The translations under genes and the position numbers were made by a program. Shown piece after piece: positions 10,322-19,160 of a DNA stretch of 54,113 nucleotides. The stretch is taken from positions 1 to 54,113 of the forward strand of contig NZ_LIQX01000194.1 in assembly GCF_001418475.1 (NCBI RefSeq). Direction: 5' to 3'. The DNA is from Streptomyces ossamyceticus. GTDB taxonomy: Bacteria > Actinomycetota > Actinomycetes > Streptomycetales > Streptomycetaceae. The stretch's first letter is position 1; each line of letters starts with the position of its first letter. Under the pieces are notes generated by a model, which did not search any database, was not told the origin of the DNA, and saw nothing but the letters and a program-made list of their open reading frames with translations.

Positions 10322-11737
10322 ATGGCTAAAGCACCCGTTCTCACCCCCCGGGCGGACGACTTCCCGCGCTGGTACCAGGACCTGATCGCCAAGGCGGAAC
10401 TGGCCGACAACGGACCGGTGCGCGGCACCATGGTCATCCGACCGTACGGGTACGGGATCTGGGAGCGGATGCAGCAGGAGATGGACGCCCGGATCAAGGA
10501 GACGGGCACGCAGAACGCGTACTTCCCCCTGTTGATCCCGCAGTCTTACCTGACCAGGGAGGCCGAGCACGTCGAGGGCTTCGCGCCCGAACTGGCGGTG
10601 GTGACGCACGGCGGCGGCAAGGAGCTCGAGGAGCCCGCGGTGGTCCGCCCCACCTCCGAGATGATCATCAACGACTACTTCTCGAAGTGGATCCAGAGCT
10701 ACCGCGACCTGCCCCTGCTGATCAACCAGTGGGCCAACGTGGTCCGTTGGGAACTGCGGCCCCGACTGTTCCTGCGCACCAGCGAATTCCTCTGGCAGGA
10801 GGGCCACACGGCGCACGCGACATACGAGGAGGCGCGCGACTTCGCCGCGCACATCCATCGGGAGGTCTACGAGGACTTCATGCTGAACGTCCTCGCGATG
10901 GACGTCGTCCCCGGTCGCAAGACCGTCAAGGAGCGTTTCGCGGGCGCCGTCAACACCCTCACCCTCGAAGGCATGATGGGTGACGGCAAGGCCCTCCAGA
11001 TGGCCACCAGTCATGAGTTGGGCCAGAACTTCGCCAAGGCCTTCACCACCCAGTACCTGTCGAAGGAGGGCAGGCAGGAGCTCGTCTGGCAGACCTCCTG
11101 GGGCTCCACCACCCGCATGATCGGCGCCCTGGTGATGATGCACGGCGACGACAACGGTCTGCGGGTCCCGCCGCGGCTCGCCCACATCCAGGCCGTCGTC
11201 CTCGCGATCAAGGGCGACGACGCGGTTCTGGCCAAGGTCCGCGAGATCGGCGACCGGCTGAAGGCCGCGGGCGTACGCGTCCACGTGGACGACCGCACGG
11301 ACGTCCCGTTCGGCCGCCGCGCCGTCGACTGGGAGCTGAAGGGCGTCCCCGTCCGCATCGAGGTCGGCCCCCGCGACCTGGAGAACGGCACCGCGATGCT
11401 CGCCCGCCGCATCCCCGGCGGCAAGGAAGCGGTCGCCCTCGAGTCCCTCGTGGGGCTGCTGCCCACGATCCTCGAGGAGGACCAGGCGCTGCTCCTGAGG
11501 CAGTCGCGCGAGCGCCGGGAGTCCCGGACGACGGAGGTGTCGACGATCGGCGAGGCGATCGAGGCCGCCGGCGCGGGCGGCTGGGCACGCATCCCCTGGG
11601 CCGTACTCGGCGAGAGGGGCGAGGCCGAGCTGGCGGAGCACGCCGCGAGCGTACGGTGTCTGGTCGCCGAGGACGGGTCGGTGCCCGACGCCTACGACGC
11701 ACCCGGTAACGTCGCGGTCGTGGCGCGCGCTTACTAG
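10322..11737 (+). CDS. proS: Prolyl-tRNA synthetase, short archaeal/eukaryotic-type
   Basis: A 471-residue class II aminoacyl-tRNA synthetase charging tRNA-Pro. Motif 2 is clear (FLRTSEFLWQEGHTAH) and motif 3 is near GDDNGLRVPPRLAH. It lacks the large YbaK-like editing insertion between motifs 2 and 3 that gives normal bacterial ProRS about 565 residues, and it ends with a tyrosine (VVARAY), a feature of the archaeal/eukaryotic-type enzymes. S. coelicolor has its long bacterial-type proS elsewhere (SCO5699, from memory), so this is probably a second ProRS. It might provide drug tolerance or housekeeping redundancy; that is inference. Start is the ATG at 10322, likely leaderless. Confidence 0.93.
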   Translation: MAKAPVLTPRADDFPRWYQDLIAKAELADNGPVRGTMVIRPYGYGIWERMQQEMDARIKETGTQNAYFPLLIPQSYLTREAEHVEGFAPELAVVTHGGGKELEEPAVVRPTSEMIINDYFSKWIQSYRDLPLLINQWANVVRWELRPRLFLRTSEFLWQEGHTAHATYEEARDFAAHIHREVYEDFMLNVLAMDVVPGRKTVKERFAGAVNTLTLEGMMGDGKALQMATSHELGQNFAKAFTTQYLSKEGRQELVWQTSWGSTTRMIGALVMMHGDDNGLRVPPRLAHIQAVVLAIKGDDAVLAKVREIGDRLKAAGVRVHVDDRTDVPFGRRAVDWELKGVPVRIEVGPRDLENGTAMLARRIPGGKEAVALESLVGLLPTILEEDQALLLRQSRERRESRTTEVSTIGEAIEAAGAGGWARIPWAVLGERGEAELAEHAASVRCLVAEDGSVPDAYDAPGNVAVVARAY

Positions 11738-11798
11738 AGCGATCCGTTCCGTCGCGAGAGCGACCGAAACGCCCCTTGCGCATCTGACGACCACAGGT

Positions 11799-11833
11799 GC
11801 CCCGGCGCGCGGACCTTGTCTACGCGCCGGGGC
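11799..11833 (+). terminator. Terminator hairpin after proS
   Basis: An 11-bp perfect GC stem (GCCCCGGCGCG 11799-11809 with CGCGCCGGGGC 11823-11833) and a 13-base loop, 62 bases after the proS stop. Confidence 0.75.
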
Positions 11834-11996
11834 TACGTGTTACTACGTACCGCCTTGCGTGGAGCTGCGAGGCTTCTCCGCAGATCAGCGCACCCGCCCT
11901 CGTCGGGACGCACTAGCGGCAACTGACGGGTACGTGCAAATTATTTGGGATGCCCCGGAATCGGAACACACGGGCACTCAGGCTCGTTGTCATTAC

Positions 11997-12593
11997 GTGA
12001 GCACGACACAGACACCACCCGTTCTCGCCGCAGAACTGGCGCAGGCGTGGGCCGACATTCAGCGGTACCACCCCGAGCTGCCGGATCTTGCCGCTCCCGA
12101 GTCCCTGATCGGAGAGTCGTCGTCCGCATGCGGGCACGAGCTCTCCTTCGAGCGACTGCTCCATGAGGCAGTCCACGGCATCGCCGCCGCCCGAGGGGTC
12201 CGCGACACCTCCCGCGCCGGCCGCTACCACAACCGGAGATTCCTCGCGATCGCCGAGGAGCTGGGTCTCGACCACCCCGAGGAACCGCATCCCAGCAGCG
12301 GCTTCTCGCTGGTCACCCTCAACCCCGAGGCGAAGCGTCGCTACCGCCCGACCATCGAGAGACTGCAACGCGCCCTGAAGGCCCACACGGCGGCCACCTC
12401 CGCCGACACGGCCCGCAGCTTCCGGGGCCCGGCCGCCCGGCACGGCTCCTCCGGCGGAGGCGTCCGGGTCAAGGCGGTCTGCGACTGCGGACGCAACGTC
12501 CGGGTCGTCCCCTCCGTACTCGCCCAGGCCCCCATCGTCTGCGGCGGCTGCGGAAAGCCCTTCCGGATCCCGGAGGTCGTGGGCGCGGCGTGA
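11997..12593 (+). CDS. SprT-like zinc protein of unknown function
   Basis: A 198-residue protein from the GTG at 11997 (VSTTQTPPVLAAELAQAW). It carries a metalloprotease-type helix LLHEAVHGIAAARGV (HExxH) followed by a further histidine in RYHNRRF, the SprT/WSS1-like arrangement, and a C-terminal four-cysteine element, CDCG then CGGCGK, typical of the zinc ribbon in SprT-like proteins. SprT proteins of other organisms cut DNA-protein crosslinks; that role is not shown for this one. The start could be further upstream, but the upstream residues are not protein-like and the preceding DNA is unusually AT-rich for this genome. Confidence 0.75.
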   Translation: MSTTQTPPVLAAELAQAWADIQRYHPELPDLAAPESLIGESSSACGHELSFERLLHEAVHGIAAARGVRDTSRAGRYHNRRFLAIAEELGLDHPEEPHPSSGFSLVTLNPEAKRRYRPTIERLQRALKAHTAATSADTARSFRGPAARHGSSGGGVRVKAVCDCGRNVRVVPSVLAQAPIVCGGCGKPFRIPEVVGAA

Positions 12594-12949
12594 CGCGACG
12601 ACGAACTGAACAGACGGCTGCTCGTGGCGGCCGTACCAGTGAGTCGTACGTCGAGTCGTACACCGAGCCTCACGTCGAGTCGGGAGTGGAGGGTGCCGTC
12701 CCGGCGGCATCCTCCACGCGCCGGTGAGCGCGACGCACCCCTGGCGCGGGGTGCCGATCCGGCATGGCCGCACGCCCCCTCGCGGCAAGCGCGACCCGCG
12801 GGGTGTGGCACAATGGCTAGCTGTACTCGACAGTCGCATAGGACCCCTCTCTCCTCCGGCTGACGCGTCCATCGGGCACTCGGGTACCGCAACCCCACGC
12901 GGCTCTCTCGCCGTGCCCAACCACGTCAAAACCAGGAGAACCCACTCCC
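12594..12949. other. Intergenic region upstream of rpsP
   Basis: A 356-base gap containing repeated ACGTCGAGTCG/GAGTCGTAC motifs (about 12630-12682), the terminator of the SprT-like gene at 12686-12717, and the rpsP promoter region. A CACAAT hexamer near 12808, in the context GGCACAATGG, may be the -10 element; the same context precedes the gene at 19848. No coding sequence seen. Confidence 0.45.
12686..12717 (+). terminator. Terminator hairpin after the SprT-like gene
   Basis: A 13-bp stem (12686-12698 with 12705-12717, one G-U pair) with a six-base loop, about 90 bases after the stop codon. Confidence 0.7.
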
Positions 12950-13378
12950 GTGGCAGTCAAGATCAAGCTGAAGCGTCTGGGCAAGATCCGTTCGCCTCAC
13001 TACCGCATCGTCGTCGCTGACTCCCGTACCCGTCGTGACGGTCGTGCGATCGAGGAGATCGGCAAGTACCACCCGACGTACAACCCCTCGGTCATCGAGG
13101 TCGACGCGGACCGCGTCGCCTACTGGCTGGGTGTCGGCGCGCAGCCGACCGAGCCCGTGCTCGCCATCCTGAAGAAGACCGGCGACTGGCAGAAGTTCAA
13201 GGGCGAGCCCGCCCCGGCGCCGCTCCTCGTCGCCGAGCCGAAGTCCACGCGCCCGTCGTTCGAGGCGCTCGGCGGCGACGACGAGGGCAAGGGTGAGGCG
13301 ATCACCCAGAAGAAGAAGGCTGAGAAGAAGGACGAGGCCGCGGCCGAGTCCTCTTCGTCTGAGTCGACCGAGGCCTGA
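12950..13378 (+). CDS. rpsP: 30S ribosomal protein S16
   Basis: A 142-residue S16 protein ([20 protein letters not shown] at the start, then [21 protein letters not shown]). The N-terminal 80 residues are the S16 fold; the remaining tail, rich in Lys/Glu/Ala/Ser ([15 protein letters not shown]), is the extension usual in streptomycetes. GTG start at 12950 after CCAGGAGAA. It begins the rpsP-khpA-rimM-trmD-rplS cluster and is followed by khpA after two bases. Confidence 0.98.
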   Translation: MAVKIKLKRLGKIRSPHYRIVVADSRTRRDGRAIEEIGKYHPTYNPSVIEVDADRVAYWLGVGAQPTEPVLAILKKTGDWQKFKGEPAPAPLLVAEPKSTRPSFEALGGDDEGKGEAITQKKKAEKKDEAAAESSSSESTEA

Positions 13379-13380
13379 GC

Positions 13381-13620
13381 ATGCTCGAGGAGGCTCTCGA
13401 GCACCTCGTCAAGGGCATCGTCGACTACCCCGACGACGTACAGGTCGCCTCGCGCAACCTGCGTCGCGGGCGCGTCCTCGAGGTCCGGGTCCACCCCGAT
13501 GACCTCGGCAAGGTGATCGGCCGCAACGGCCGTACCGCCCGCGCCCTGCGCACCGTCGTGGGTGCCATCGGCGGCCGCGGAGTCCGTGTCGACCTCGTCG
13601 ACGTGGATCACGTCCGCTGA
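13381..13620 (+). CDS. khpA: KH-domain RNA-binding protein KhpA
   Basis: A 79-residue single KH-domain protein with the GxxG-type loop in [17 protein letters not shown] (I-G-R-N-G). In other bacteria the KhpA/KhpB pair binds RNA and affects cell elongation and sRNA control. Its placement between rpsP and rimM is conserved across Gram-positive bacteria. It starts two bases after the rpsP stop, so it is coupled with it. Confidence 0.95.
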   Translation: MLEEALEHLVKGIVDYPDDVQVASRNLRRGRVLEVRVHPDDLGKVIGRNGRTARALRTVVGAIGGRGVRVDLVDVDHVR

Positions 13621-13723
13621 CGCAATTCGCAGCACCGGCTCGGGCCGGGGAAGGCCATCGAGCCGTCCCCGGCCCGACGTCGTACGGTCGTCCGGACCGT
13701 CCGATGACAGGAGATCAAGCACA

Positions 13724-14266
13724 GTGCAGCTGGTAGTCGCACGGATCGGCCGCGCCCACGGCATCAAGGGCGAGGTCACCGTCGAGGTACGAACCGACGA
13801 GCCGGAGCTGAGGCTCGCGCCCGGCGCCGTACTGGCCACCGACCCCGCCTCGACGGGGCCCCTCACCATCGAGACCGGCCGGGTGCACAGCGGCCGCCTC
13901 CTGCTGCGCTTCGAGGGTGTGAAGGACCGCACCGCCGCGGAGGCGCTGCGCAACACCCTGTTGATCGCCGAGGTGGACCCGGAGGAACTCCCCGACGAAG
14001 AGGACGAGTACTACGACCACCAGCTGATCGACCTCGACGTGGTCACGAAGGACGGGGTGGAGGTCGGCCGGATCACCGAGATCTCGCACCTGCCGTCCCA
14101 GGACCTCTTCATCGTCGAGCGGCCCGACGGCAGCGAGGTGATGATCCCCTTCGTCGAGGAGATCGTCACCGAGATCGACCTCGAGGAGCAGCGCGCGGTC
14201 ATCGACCCGCCGGCCGGACTGATCGACGACCGCGCGGAGATCGCGTCGTCGCGGGACGAGGCCTGA
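13724..14266 (+). CDS. rimM: 16S rRNA processing protein RimM
   Basis: A 180-residue ribosome-maturation factor that binds S19 and the 30S head. The N-terminal RimM barrel ([21 protein letters not shown]) is followed by a linker and a PRC-barrel domain ([20 protein letters not shown] and [10 protein letters not shown]). GTG start at 13724 with an AGGAGA ribosome site. Its stop shares bases with the trmD start (TGATG), indicating coupled translation. Confidence 0.96.
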   Translation: MQLVVARIGRAHGIKGEVTVEVRTDEPELRLAPGAVLATDPASTGPLTIETGRVHSGRLLLRFEGVKDRTAAEALRNTLLIAEVDPEELPDEEDEYYDHQLIDLDVVTKDGVEVGRITEISHLPSQDLFIVERPDGSEVMIPFVEEIVTEIDLEEQRAVIDPPAGLIDDRAEIASSRDEA

Positions 14267-15099
14267 TGCGGCTCGACGTCGTCACGATCTTCCCCGAGTA
14301 CCTCGACCCCCTGAACGTCTCCCTCGTCGGGAAGGCACGCGCGCGTGGACAGCTGAATGTGCATGTGCATGATCTGCGTTCCTGGACGTACGACCGGCAC
14401 AACACCGTCGACGACACGCCGTACGGCGGCGGCCCCGGCATGGTCATGAAGACCGAACCCTGGGGTGACGCGCTGGACTCCGTCCTGGCCGACGGCTACG
14501 AGACCGGCGCCCGTCGGCCCGCCCTCATCGTCCCCACCCCGAGCGGCCGCCCCTTCACCCAGACCCTCGCCGTCGAACTCTCCGAGCGGCCCTGGCTGGT
14601 CTTCACCCCGGCCCGGTACGAGGGCATCGACCGCCGCGTCATCGACGAGTACGCCACCCGGATGCCCGTGTACGAGGTGTCCATCGGCGACTACGTGCTC
14701 GCCGGAGGTGAGGCGGCCGTCCTCGTCGTCACGGAGGCCGTGGCTCGTCTGCTGCCCGGGGTCCTCGGCAACGCCGAGTCCCACCAGGACGACTCCTTCG
14801 CGCCCGGCGCCATGGCCAACCTCCTGGAGGGGCCGGTCTACACGAAGCCGCCCGAGTGGCGCGGCCGGGACATCCCCGACGTGCTGCTCAGCGGCCACCA
14901 CGGCAAGATCGCGCGCTGGCGCCGGGACGCGGCACTGAGACGCACGACGGCCAACCGGCCCGACCTCATCGAGCGTTGCGACCCCAAGGCCTTCGACAAG
15001 AAGGACCGGGAGATGCTCTCCATCCTGGGCTGGGCCCCCGACCCCGAGGGCGAGCCCCACGGCCGATTTTGGCGTCGGCTGGAGGGCGTGGAAGAATAG
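14266..15099 (+). CDS. trmD: tRNA (guanine-N1)-methyltransferase TrmD
   Basis: A 277-residue SPOUT-family enzyme that methylates G37 of tRNAs such as tRNA-Pro and tRNA-Leu, preventing +1 frameshifting. Key segments are DDTPYGGGPGMVM, the knot region YEGIDRRV and EVSIGDYVLAGGEAA. Overlaps rimM by one base. Length is normal (about 250-280 in actinomycetes), with a small C-terminal extension. Confidence 0.97.
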   Translation: MRLDVVTIFPEYLDPLNVSLVGKARARGQLNVHVHDLRSWTYDRHNTVDDTPYGGGPGMVMKTEPWGDALDSVLADGYETGARRPALIVPTPSGRPFTQTLAVELSERPWLVFTPARYEGIDRRVIDEYATRMPVYEVSIGDYVLAGGEAAVLVVTEAVARLLPGVLGNAESHQDDSFAPGAMANLLEGPVYTKPPEWRGRDIPDVLLSGHHGKIARWRRDAALRRTTANRPDLIERCDPKAFDKKDREMLSILGWAPDPEGEPHGRFWRRLEGVEE

Positions 15100-15233
15100 G
15101 CCGCTGTTGTGCGTCGTCCGGCGCGCGCCCCTGCCGCAGGGGGACACGACGCCCGCCCCGACACGGACAGCATCCTCTTGGAAAACCTAGCTCCCGCCTA
15201 TGACCTGTGGCATGGGCGAAGAAAGCAGACGCA

Positions 15234-15584
15234 ATGTCTCACCTGCTCGACTCCGTCGACTCCGCGTCGCTGCGCAGCGACATCCCGGCCTTCCGCCCGG
15301 GTGACACCGTCAACGTCCACGTCCGCGTCATCGAGGGCAACCGCTCCCGTGTGCAGCAGTTCAAGGGCGTGGTGATCCGCCGCCAGGGCGCCGGTGTCCG
15401 CGAGACCTTCACGGTCCGCAAGGTCTCGTTCTCCGTCGGCGTCGAGCGCACCTTCCCGGTGCACACCCCGATCGTCGAGAAGATCGAGCTCGTCACCCGC
15501 GGTGACGTCCGTCGCGCCAAGCTGTACTACCTGCGCGAGCTGCGCGGCAAGGCGGCGAAGATCAAGGAGAAGCGCGACAACTGA
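15234..15584 (+). CDS. rplS: 50S ribosomal protein L19
   Basis: A 116-residue L19 protein (start [20 protein letters not shown]; end [18 protein letters not shown]). An upstream in-frame ATG exists at 15207, but L19 homology starts at 15234. It is separated from trmD by about 135 bases, which may carry its own leader or promoter; no clear ribosome site is seen beyond a GAAAG. Confidence 0.97.
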   Translation: MSHLLDSVDSASLRSDIPAFRPGDTVNVHVRVIEGNRSRVQQFKGVVIRRQGAGVRETFTVRKVSFSVGVERTFPVHTPIVEKIELVTRGDVRRAKLYYLRELRGKAAKIKEKRDN

Positions 15585-15630
15585 TCGCGCGCCCGCGTGT
15601 CATAGAGGGGCCGGATACCATCTGGCCCCG

Positions 15631-16377
15631 ATGGACAACGAGGCACAGCAGTACAAGGAGCGCGACCGCTCCCCCCGCCCTTCCGAAGCCGGGACGTCAT
15701 CCGTCCCGGCCGGTTCCGAGGAGATCTCGGACACGGAACGGCCGGAGGGGCGGTCGCGTTTCGCATGGGTGGGCCGGGCCGCCGAGTCCGTTCCGGGTGG
15801 GCGATACACCCTAGCCGTACTGATCTGCCTGCTTTTTCTGACGCTCTTCAGCAACTTCGTGATGCAGCCGTTCCAGATTCCCAGCAGCTCCATGGAGCGT
15901 TCATTGAGGATCGGGGACCGCGTTCTCGTAAATAAGTTGGCGTACCGTTTCGGTTCTGAGCCGCGGCGAGGTGACGTCGTCGTTTTCGACGGCACCGGCT
16001 ACTTCGGGAACGCCGACTACATCAAGCGCGTTGTCGGCGTGGGGGGAGATCGGGTGGTCTGCTGCGACCAGGAGGGGAGGCTTGAGGTGAACGGCCGGTC
16101 GGTCGACGAGTCGTCGTTTCTGTACCCGGGGGACAGCCCGTCGAGCGTGCCCTTCGACGTGGTCGTACCCGAGGGGCGCATGTTCCTCCTGGGCGACCAC
16201 CGCGGTGACTCCAGCGACTCCCGCAACCACCTGGGCTCCCCGGGTGGCGGCATGATCCCCTTCGACGCCGTGATCGGCCGGGCCGACTGGATCGCCTGGC
16301 CCGCGGACCACTGGACGCGTCTGCATCGCCCCGACGCCTACGCGCGCGTGCCAGCCGCCGGCGGTGCGCATGGGTAA
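15631..16377 (+). CDS. sipW: Type I signal peptidase SipW
   Basis: A 248-residue leader peptidase that removes signal peptides of Sec and Tat substrates outside the membrane. It has a 55-residue polar N-terminal arm, one membrane helix (LAVLICLLFLTLFSNFVM), the catalytic serine in IPSSSMERS, the catalytic lysine in DYIKRVVGVGGD, and the box E GDHRGDSSDSR. It has no clear C-terminal membrane helix, unlike the next three genes. ATG at 15631; a TACCAT hexamer ends nine bases before it and no ribosome site is evident, so the message may have a very short leader. First of four tandem paralogues. Confidence 0.95.
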   Translation: MDNEAQQYKERDRSPRPSEAGTSSVPAGSEEISDTERPEGRSRFAWVGRAAESVPGGRYTLAVLICLLFLTLFSNFVMQPFQIPSSSMERSLRIGDRVLVNKLAYRFGSEPRRGDVVVFDGTGYFGNADYIKRVVGVGGDRVVCCDQEGRLEVNGRSVDESSFLYPGDSPSSVPFDVVVPEGRMFLLGDHRGDSSDSRNHLGSPGGGMIPFDAVIGRADWIAWPADHWTRLHRPDAYARVPAAGGAHG

Positions 16378-17479
16378 CCGTGGCAGGCCCCGCGGTGCCG
16401 CCAGTGCCCCGTCCGACAATCTGCTGCCCACCGGCACCCGGCGAGCCGGCGGTGCCGCCCGCCCGAGCCGGGTCGAGCGGCGCAAGCTCGCCCGTAAGAT
16501 CAAACGGCGCAGGCGCCGCTCGGCGGTCAAGGAGATCCCGCTCCTCGTCGGCGTCGCCGTCCTGATAGCGCTGGTCCTGAAGACCTTCCTCGTCCAGGCG
16601 TTCGTGATCCCGTCGGGCTCCATGGAGCAGACGATCCAGATCGGCGACCGCGTCCTGGTCGACAAGCTCACCCCGTGGTTCGGCTCGAAACCGGTCCGGG
16701 GGGACGTCGTCGTCTTCAAGGACCCCGGCGGCTGGCTGGAGGACGAGCAGACCACCGCCACGAGCGAGGACCCCATCGTCATCAAGCAGATCAAGGAAGG
16801 TCTGCAGTTCATCGGACTGCTCCCGTCCGACGACGAGAAGGACCTGATCAAGCGGGTCGTCGCGGTCGGCGGCGACACCGTCAAGTGCTGTGACCTCCAA
16901 GGTCGCGTCACGGTCAACGGCATGCCGCTGGACGAGACGGCCTACATCCACCCGGGCAACAAGCCCTCCATACAGGAGTTCCAGGTCACCGTGCCCCAGG
17001 GGCGGATCTGGGTCATGGGCGACCACCGCGAGAATTCGGCCGATTCACGCGCCCACCAGGCGGACGACTCCAAGACGGCCCAGTTCAGCGGTACGGTCCC
17101 CATGGACTCCGTGGTCGGCAGAGCCGTGGTCATCGCCTGGCCGGTCGGCCACTGGGGGCAGTTGGAGGAGCCTGACACGTTCTCCGCCGTGCCGAGCGGG
17201 TCGCCCACCGCCCTCGGCGCTTCGCATAGGGTGGCCCCCGCGGATCGAAACGGATTGATCCCCCTCCCGACCCCTGCGGAACTCCCGCTCGTTATGGGAG
17301 TGGTGGGCCTGCACCGGATGTGGCGCGGGCGGCGGTACGGCGTGAGGAGTGGATGTGGGGGATTTGGCGGTCGGCGCACGGTCCGGACACGGTGGTTCCG
17401 AGGAGCGGCCCGAGCAGTCCGACGAGGCGGCTTCCCCGGCCGCGGAGAACGCCGAGGGTTCCGGGTCCGACGGGAGTGA
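16370..17479 (+). CDS. sipX: Type I signal peptidase SipX, with long C-terminus overlapping sipY
   Basis: A 369-residue signal peptidase from the ATG at 16370, overlapping the sipW stop by eight bases. It has a basic N-terminus (KLARKIKRRRRR), a membrane helix (EIPLLVGVAVLIALVLKTFL), catalytic Ser in IPSGSMEQT, Lys in LIKRVVAVGGD and box E GDHRENSADSR. A second hydrophobic stretch near LPLVMGVVGLHRM could be a C-terminal anchor. The frame then continues about 50 Arg/Gly-rich residues across the sipY start, a 125-base same-strand overlap. S. coelicolor SipX is shorter as I remember it, so the last residues may come from loss of an ancestral stop. The catalytic part is intact. Confidence 0.88.
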   Translation: MGNRGRPRGAASAPSDNLLPTGTRRAGGAARPSRVERRKLARKIKRRRRRSAVKEIPLLVGVAVLIALVLKTFLVQAFVIPSGSMEQTIQIGDRVLVDKLTPWFGSKPVRGDVVVFKDPGGWLEDEQTTATSEDPIVIKQIKEGLQFIGLLPSDDEKDLIKRVVAVGGDTVKCCDLQGRVTVNGMPLDETAYIHPGNKPSIQEFQVTVPQGRIWVMGDHRENSADSRAHQADDSKTAQFSGTVPMDSVVGRAVVIAWPVGHWGQLEEPDTFSAVPSGSPTALGASHRVAPADRNGLIPLPTPAELPLVMGVVGLHRMWRGRRYGVRSGCGGFGGRRTVRTRWFRGAARAVRRGGFPGRGERRGFRVRRE

Positions 17480-18335
17480 CCACCCGGACGGGACGGACGG
17501 CGGGGAAGACACCCAGACCTCGACGGGCGACGGCGAGCAGAACCGTACGCCCAAGAAGAAGCAGCGCTCCTTCTGGAAGGAACTGCCGATCCTCATCGGG
17601 ATCGCGCTGGTCCTGGCGTTGCTGATCAAGACCTTCCTGGTCCAGGCGTTCTCCATCCCGTCGGACTCGATGCAGAACACCCTCCAGGAGGGCGACCGGG
17701 TCCTGGTCGACAAGCTCACCCCCTGGTTCGGTTCCGAACCGGAGCGCGGCGAGGTCGTCGTCTTCCACGACCCCGCCGGCTGGCTCAGGGGCGAGCCCAC
17801 CCTGGAGCCCAACCCCGTGCAGCGGGTCCTCGGCTGGATCGGCCTGATGCCGTCCGCGGAGGAGAAGGACCTCATCAAGCGGGTCGTCGGCGTGGCCGGT
17901 GACACCGTGGAGTGCAAGGGCACGGGCCCCCTGAAGGTCAACGGCAAGGCGCTGAACGAGCCGTACGTGTACCCGGGCAACACCCCCTGCACCGTCGACG
18001 ACACCGGCGGCCAGTTCAAGGTGAAGGTACCCAAGGGCAAAATCTGGGTCATGGGTGACCACCGGCAGAACTCGCTGGACTCCCGTTACCACCAGAACGA
18101 CAAGAACAAGGGCATGGTCCCGGTGGACAATGTCGTCGGCCGCGCCATCGTGGTCGCCTGGCCGCCCACCCGCTGGTCCACGCTGCCGATTCCCGACACC
18201 TTCGACCAGAACCTGGGCGCCGCCGCGCCCGGCGCGCTCGGTCTCGCGGGCGCCGTTCCGCTGGTGCTGTGGCGCCGGCGCCGTCTCCTCGCGGCCGAGA
18301 GCCCGAGGGTTTCTGGCACGGGTACCGCCGGGTAG
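17355..18335 (+). CDS. sipY: Type I signal peptidase SipY
   Basis: A 326-residue signal peptidase. The start is taken as the GTG at 17355 (VGDLAVGARSG) because the ribosome site GAGGAG lies five bases upstream; the GTG at 17349 would be too close. An acidic, Ser/Asp/Glu-rich N-terminal arm precedes the membrane helix (LPILIGIALVLALLIKTFLV). Catalytic serine in IPSDSMQNT, lysine in LIKRVVGVAGD, box E GDHRQNSLDSR, and a C-terminal hydrophobic anchor (AAAPGALGLAGAVPLVLW). In S. lividans SipY is the main enzyme for extracellular protein processing (from literature memory). Confidence 0.93.
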   Translation: MGDLAVGARSGHGGSEERPEQSDEAASPAAENAEGSGSDGSDHPDGTDGGEDTQTSTGDGEQNRTPKKKQRSFWKELPILIGIALVLALLIKTFLVQAFSIPSDSMQNTLQEGDRVLVDKLTPWFGSEPERGEVVVFHDPAGWLRGEPTLEPNPVQRVLGWIGLMPSAEEKDLIKRVVGVAGDTVECKGTGPLKVNGKALNEPYVYPGNTPCTVDDTGGQFKVKVPKGKIWVMGDHRQNSLDSRYHQNDKNKGMVPVDNVVGRAIVVAWPPTRWSTLPIPDTFDQNLGAAAPGALGLAGAVPLVLWRRRRLLAAESPRVSGTGTAG

Positions 18336-18416
18336 GGTGCCGTCCCAGATCGCCGATCATCCGTGGCTCCGCTCGGCGCCCGGGCGATCGAATCTCCGAA
18401 CTGGGGGAGCACTGGG

Positions 18417-19160
18417 ATGAGCGGGACGACAGGCCGTACGGACGAGGGCCGCGGACGGCTCGGCAGCAAGCTGTCGGGGCTGGCCGTGGCCCTCGGCTGT
18501 GTGCTCTTCCTCGGCGGCTTCCTGTGGGGTGCCGTCGTCTACCAGCCGTACACGGTGCCGACCGACTCCATGTCGCCCACCATCACCTCGGGCGACCGCA
18601 TCCTGGCCCAGCGGGTCGACGGCGCCGACGTCCAGCGCGGTGATGTGGTGGTCTTCCGGGAGGAGGCCTGGGGCAACTCGCCCATGGTCAAGCGGGTCGT
18701 CGCCGTCGGCGGGGACACGGTCGCCTGCTGCACCGACGGCAAGCTGACCGTCAACGGCAAGAAGATCGACGAGGCGTATCTGCCGAAGGGCCAGGACGCC
18801 GAGCTGACCGGTATCCCCGAGATCACCGTCCCCAAGGGCCGCCTCTTCCTCCTCGGTGACGAACGCAGCGGCTCCCTGGACTCCACCGCTCATCTCGCAG
18901 AGGCCGGCCAGGGCACGGTGCCGCGGGGCAACGTCGACGCCCGCGTGGACGCCGTCGTCTGGCCGATGGACGGCATGCTGGCCCGCCCCACGGGCTTCGA
19001 GAAGCTGGGCGCGCTGTCCTCTCCCGGCCCGCTGCGGCTCATCACCGCGGCGCTGGTCGTGGGCATGCTGCTCGTCCTGGTCGGCGCGGCGTACGGACCC
19101 GTCGCCAAGCGACTCGGCGGCCGCGACCGCACGCCGACGGAGCCCGCCCGTGTCGGCTGA
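18417..19160 (+). CDS. sipZ: Type I signal peptidase SipZ
   Basis: A 247-residue signal peptidase beginning MSGTTGRTDEG at the ATG 18417, with GGGGGAG eight bases upstream. Membrane helix (LAVALGCVLFLGGFLWGAVV), catalytic serine in VPTDSMSPT, lysine in MVKRVVAVGGD, and a divergent box E GDERSGSLDS. A C-terminal membrane helix (LRLITAALVVGMLLVLVGAA) anchors it. It overlaps the Nudix gene by 11 bases. Confidence 0.93.
   Translation: MSGTTGRTDEGRGRLGSKLSGLAVALGCVLFLGGFLWGAVVYQPYTVPTDSMSPTITSGDRILAQRVDGADVQRGDVVVFREEAWGNSPMVKRVVAVGGDTVACCTDGKLTVNGKKIDEAYLPKGQDAELTGIPEITVPKGRLFLLGDERSGSLDSTAHLAEAGQGTVPRGNVDARVDAVVWPMDGMLARPTGFEKLGALSSPGPLRLITAALVVGMLLVLVGAAYGPVAKRLGGRDRTPTEPARVG

Noticed and set aside
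12800..12850. Possible tRNA from the GGCACAATGGCTAGCTG string
   Set aside because: No acceptor stem, anticodon arm or T-arm can be formed; it is more likely part of the rpsP promoter.
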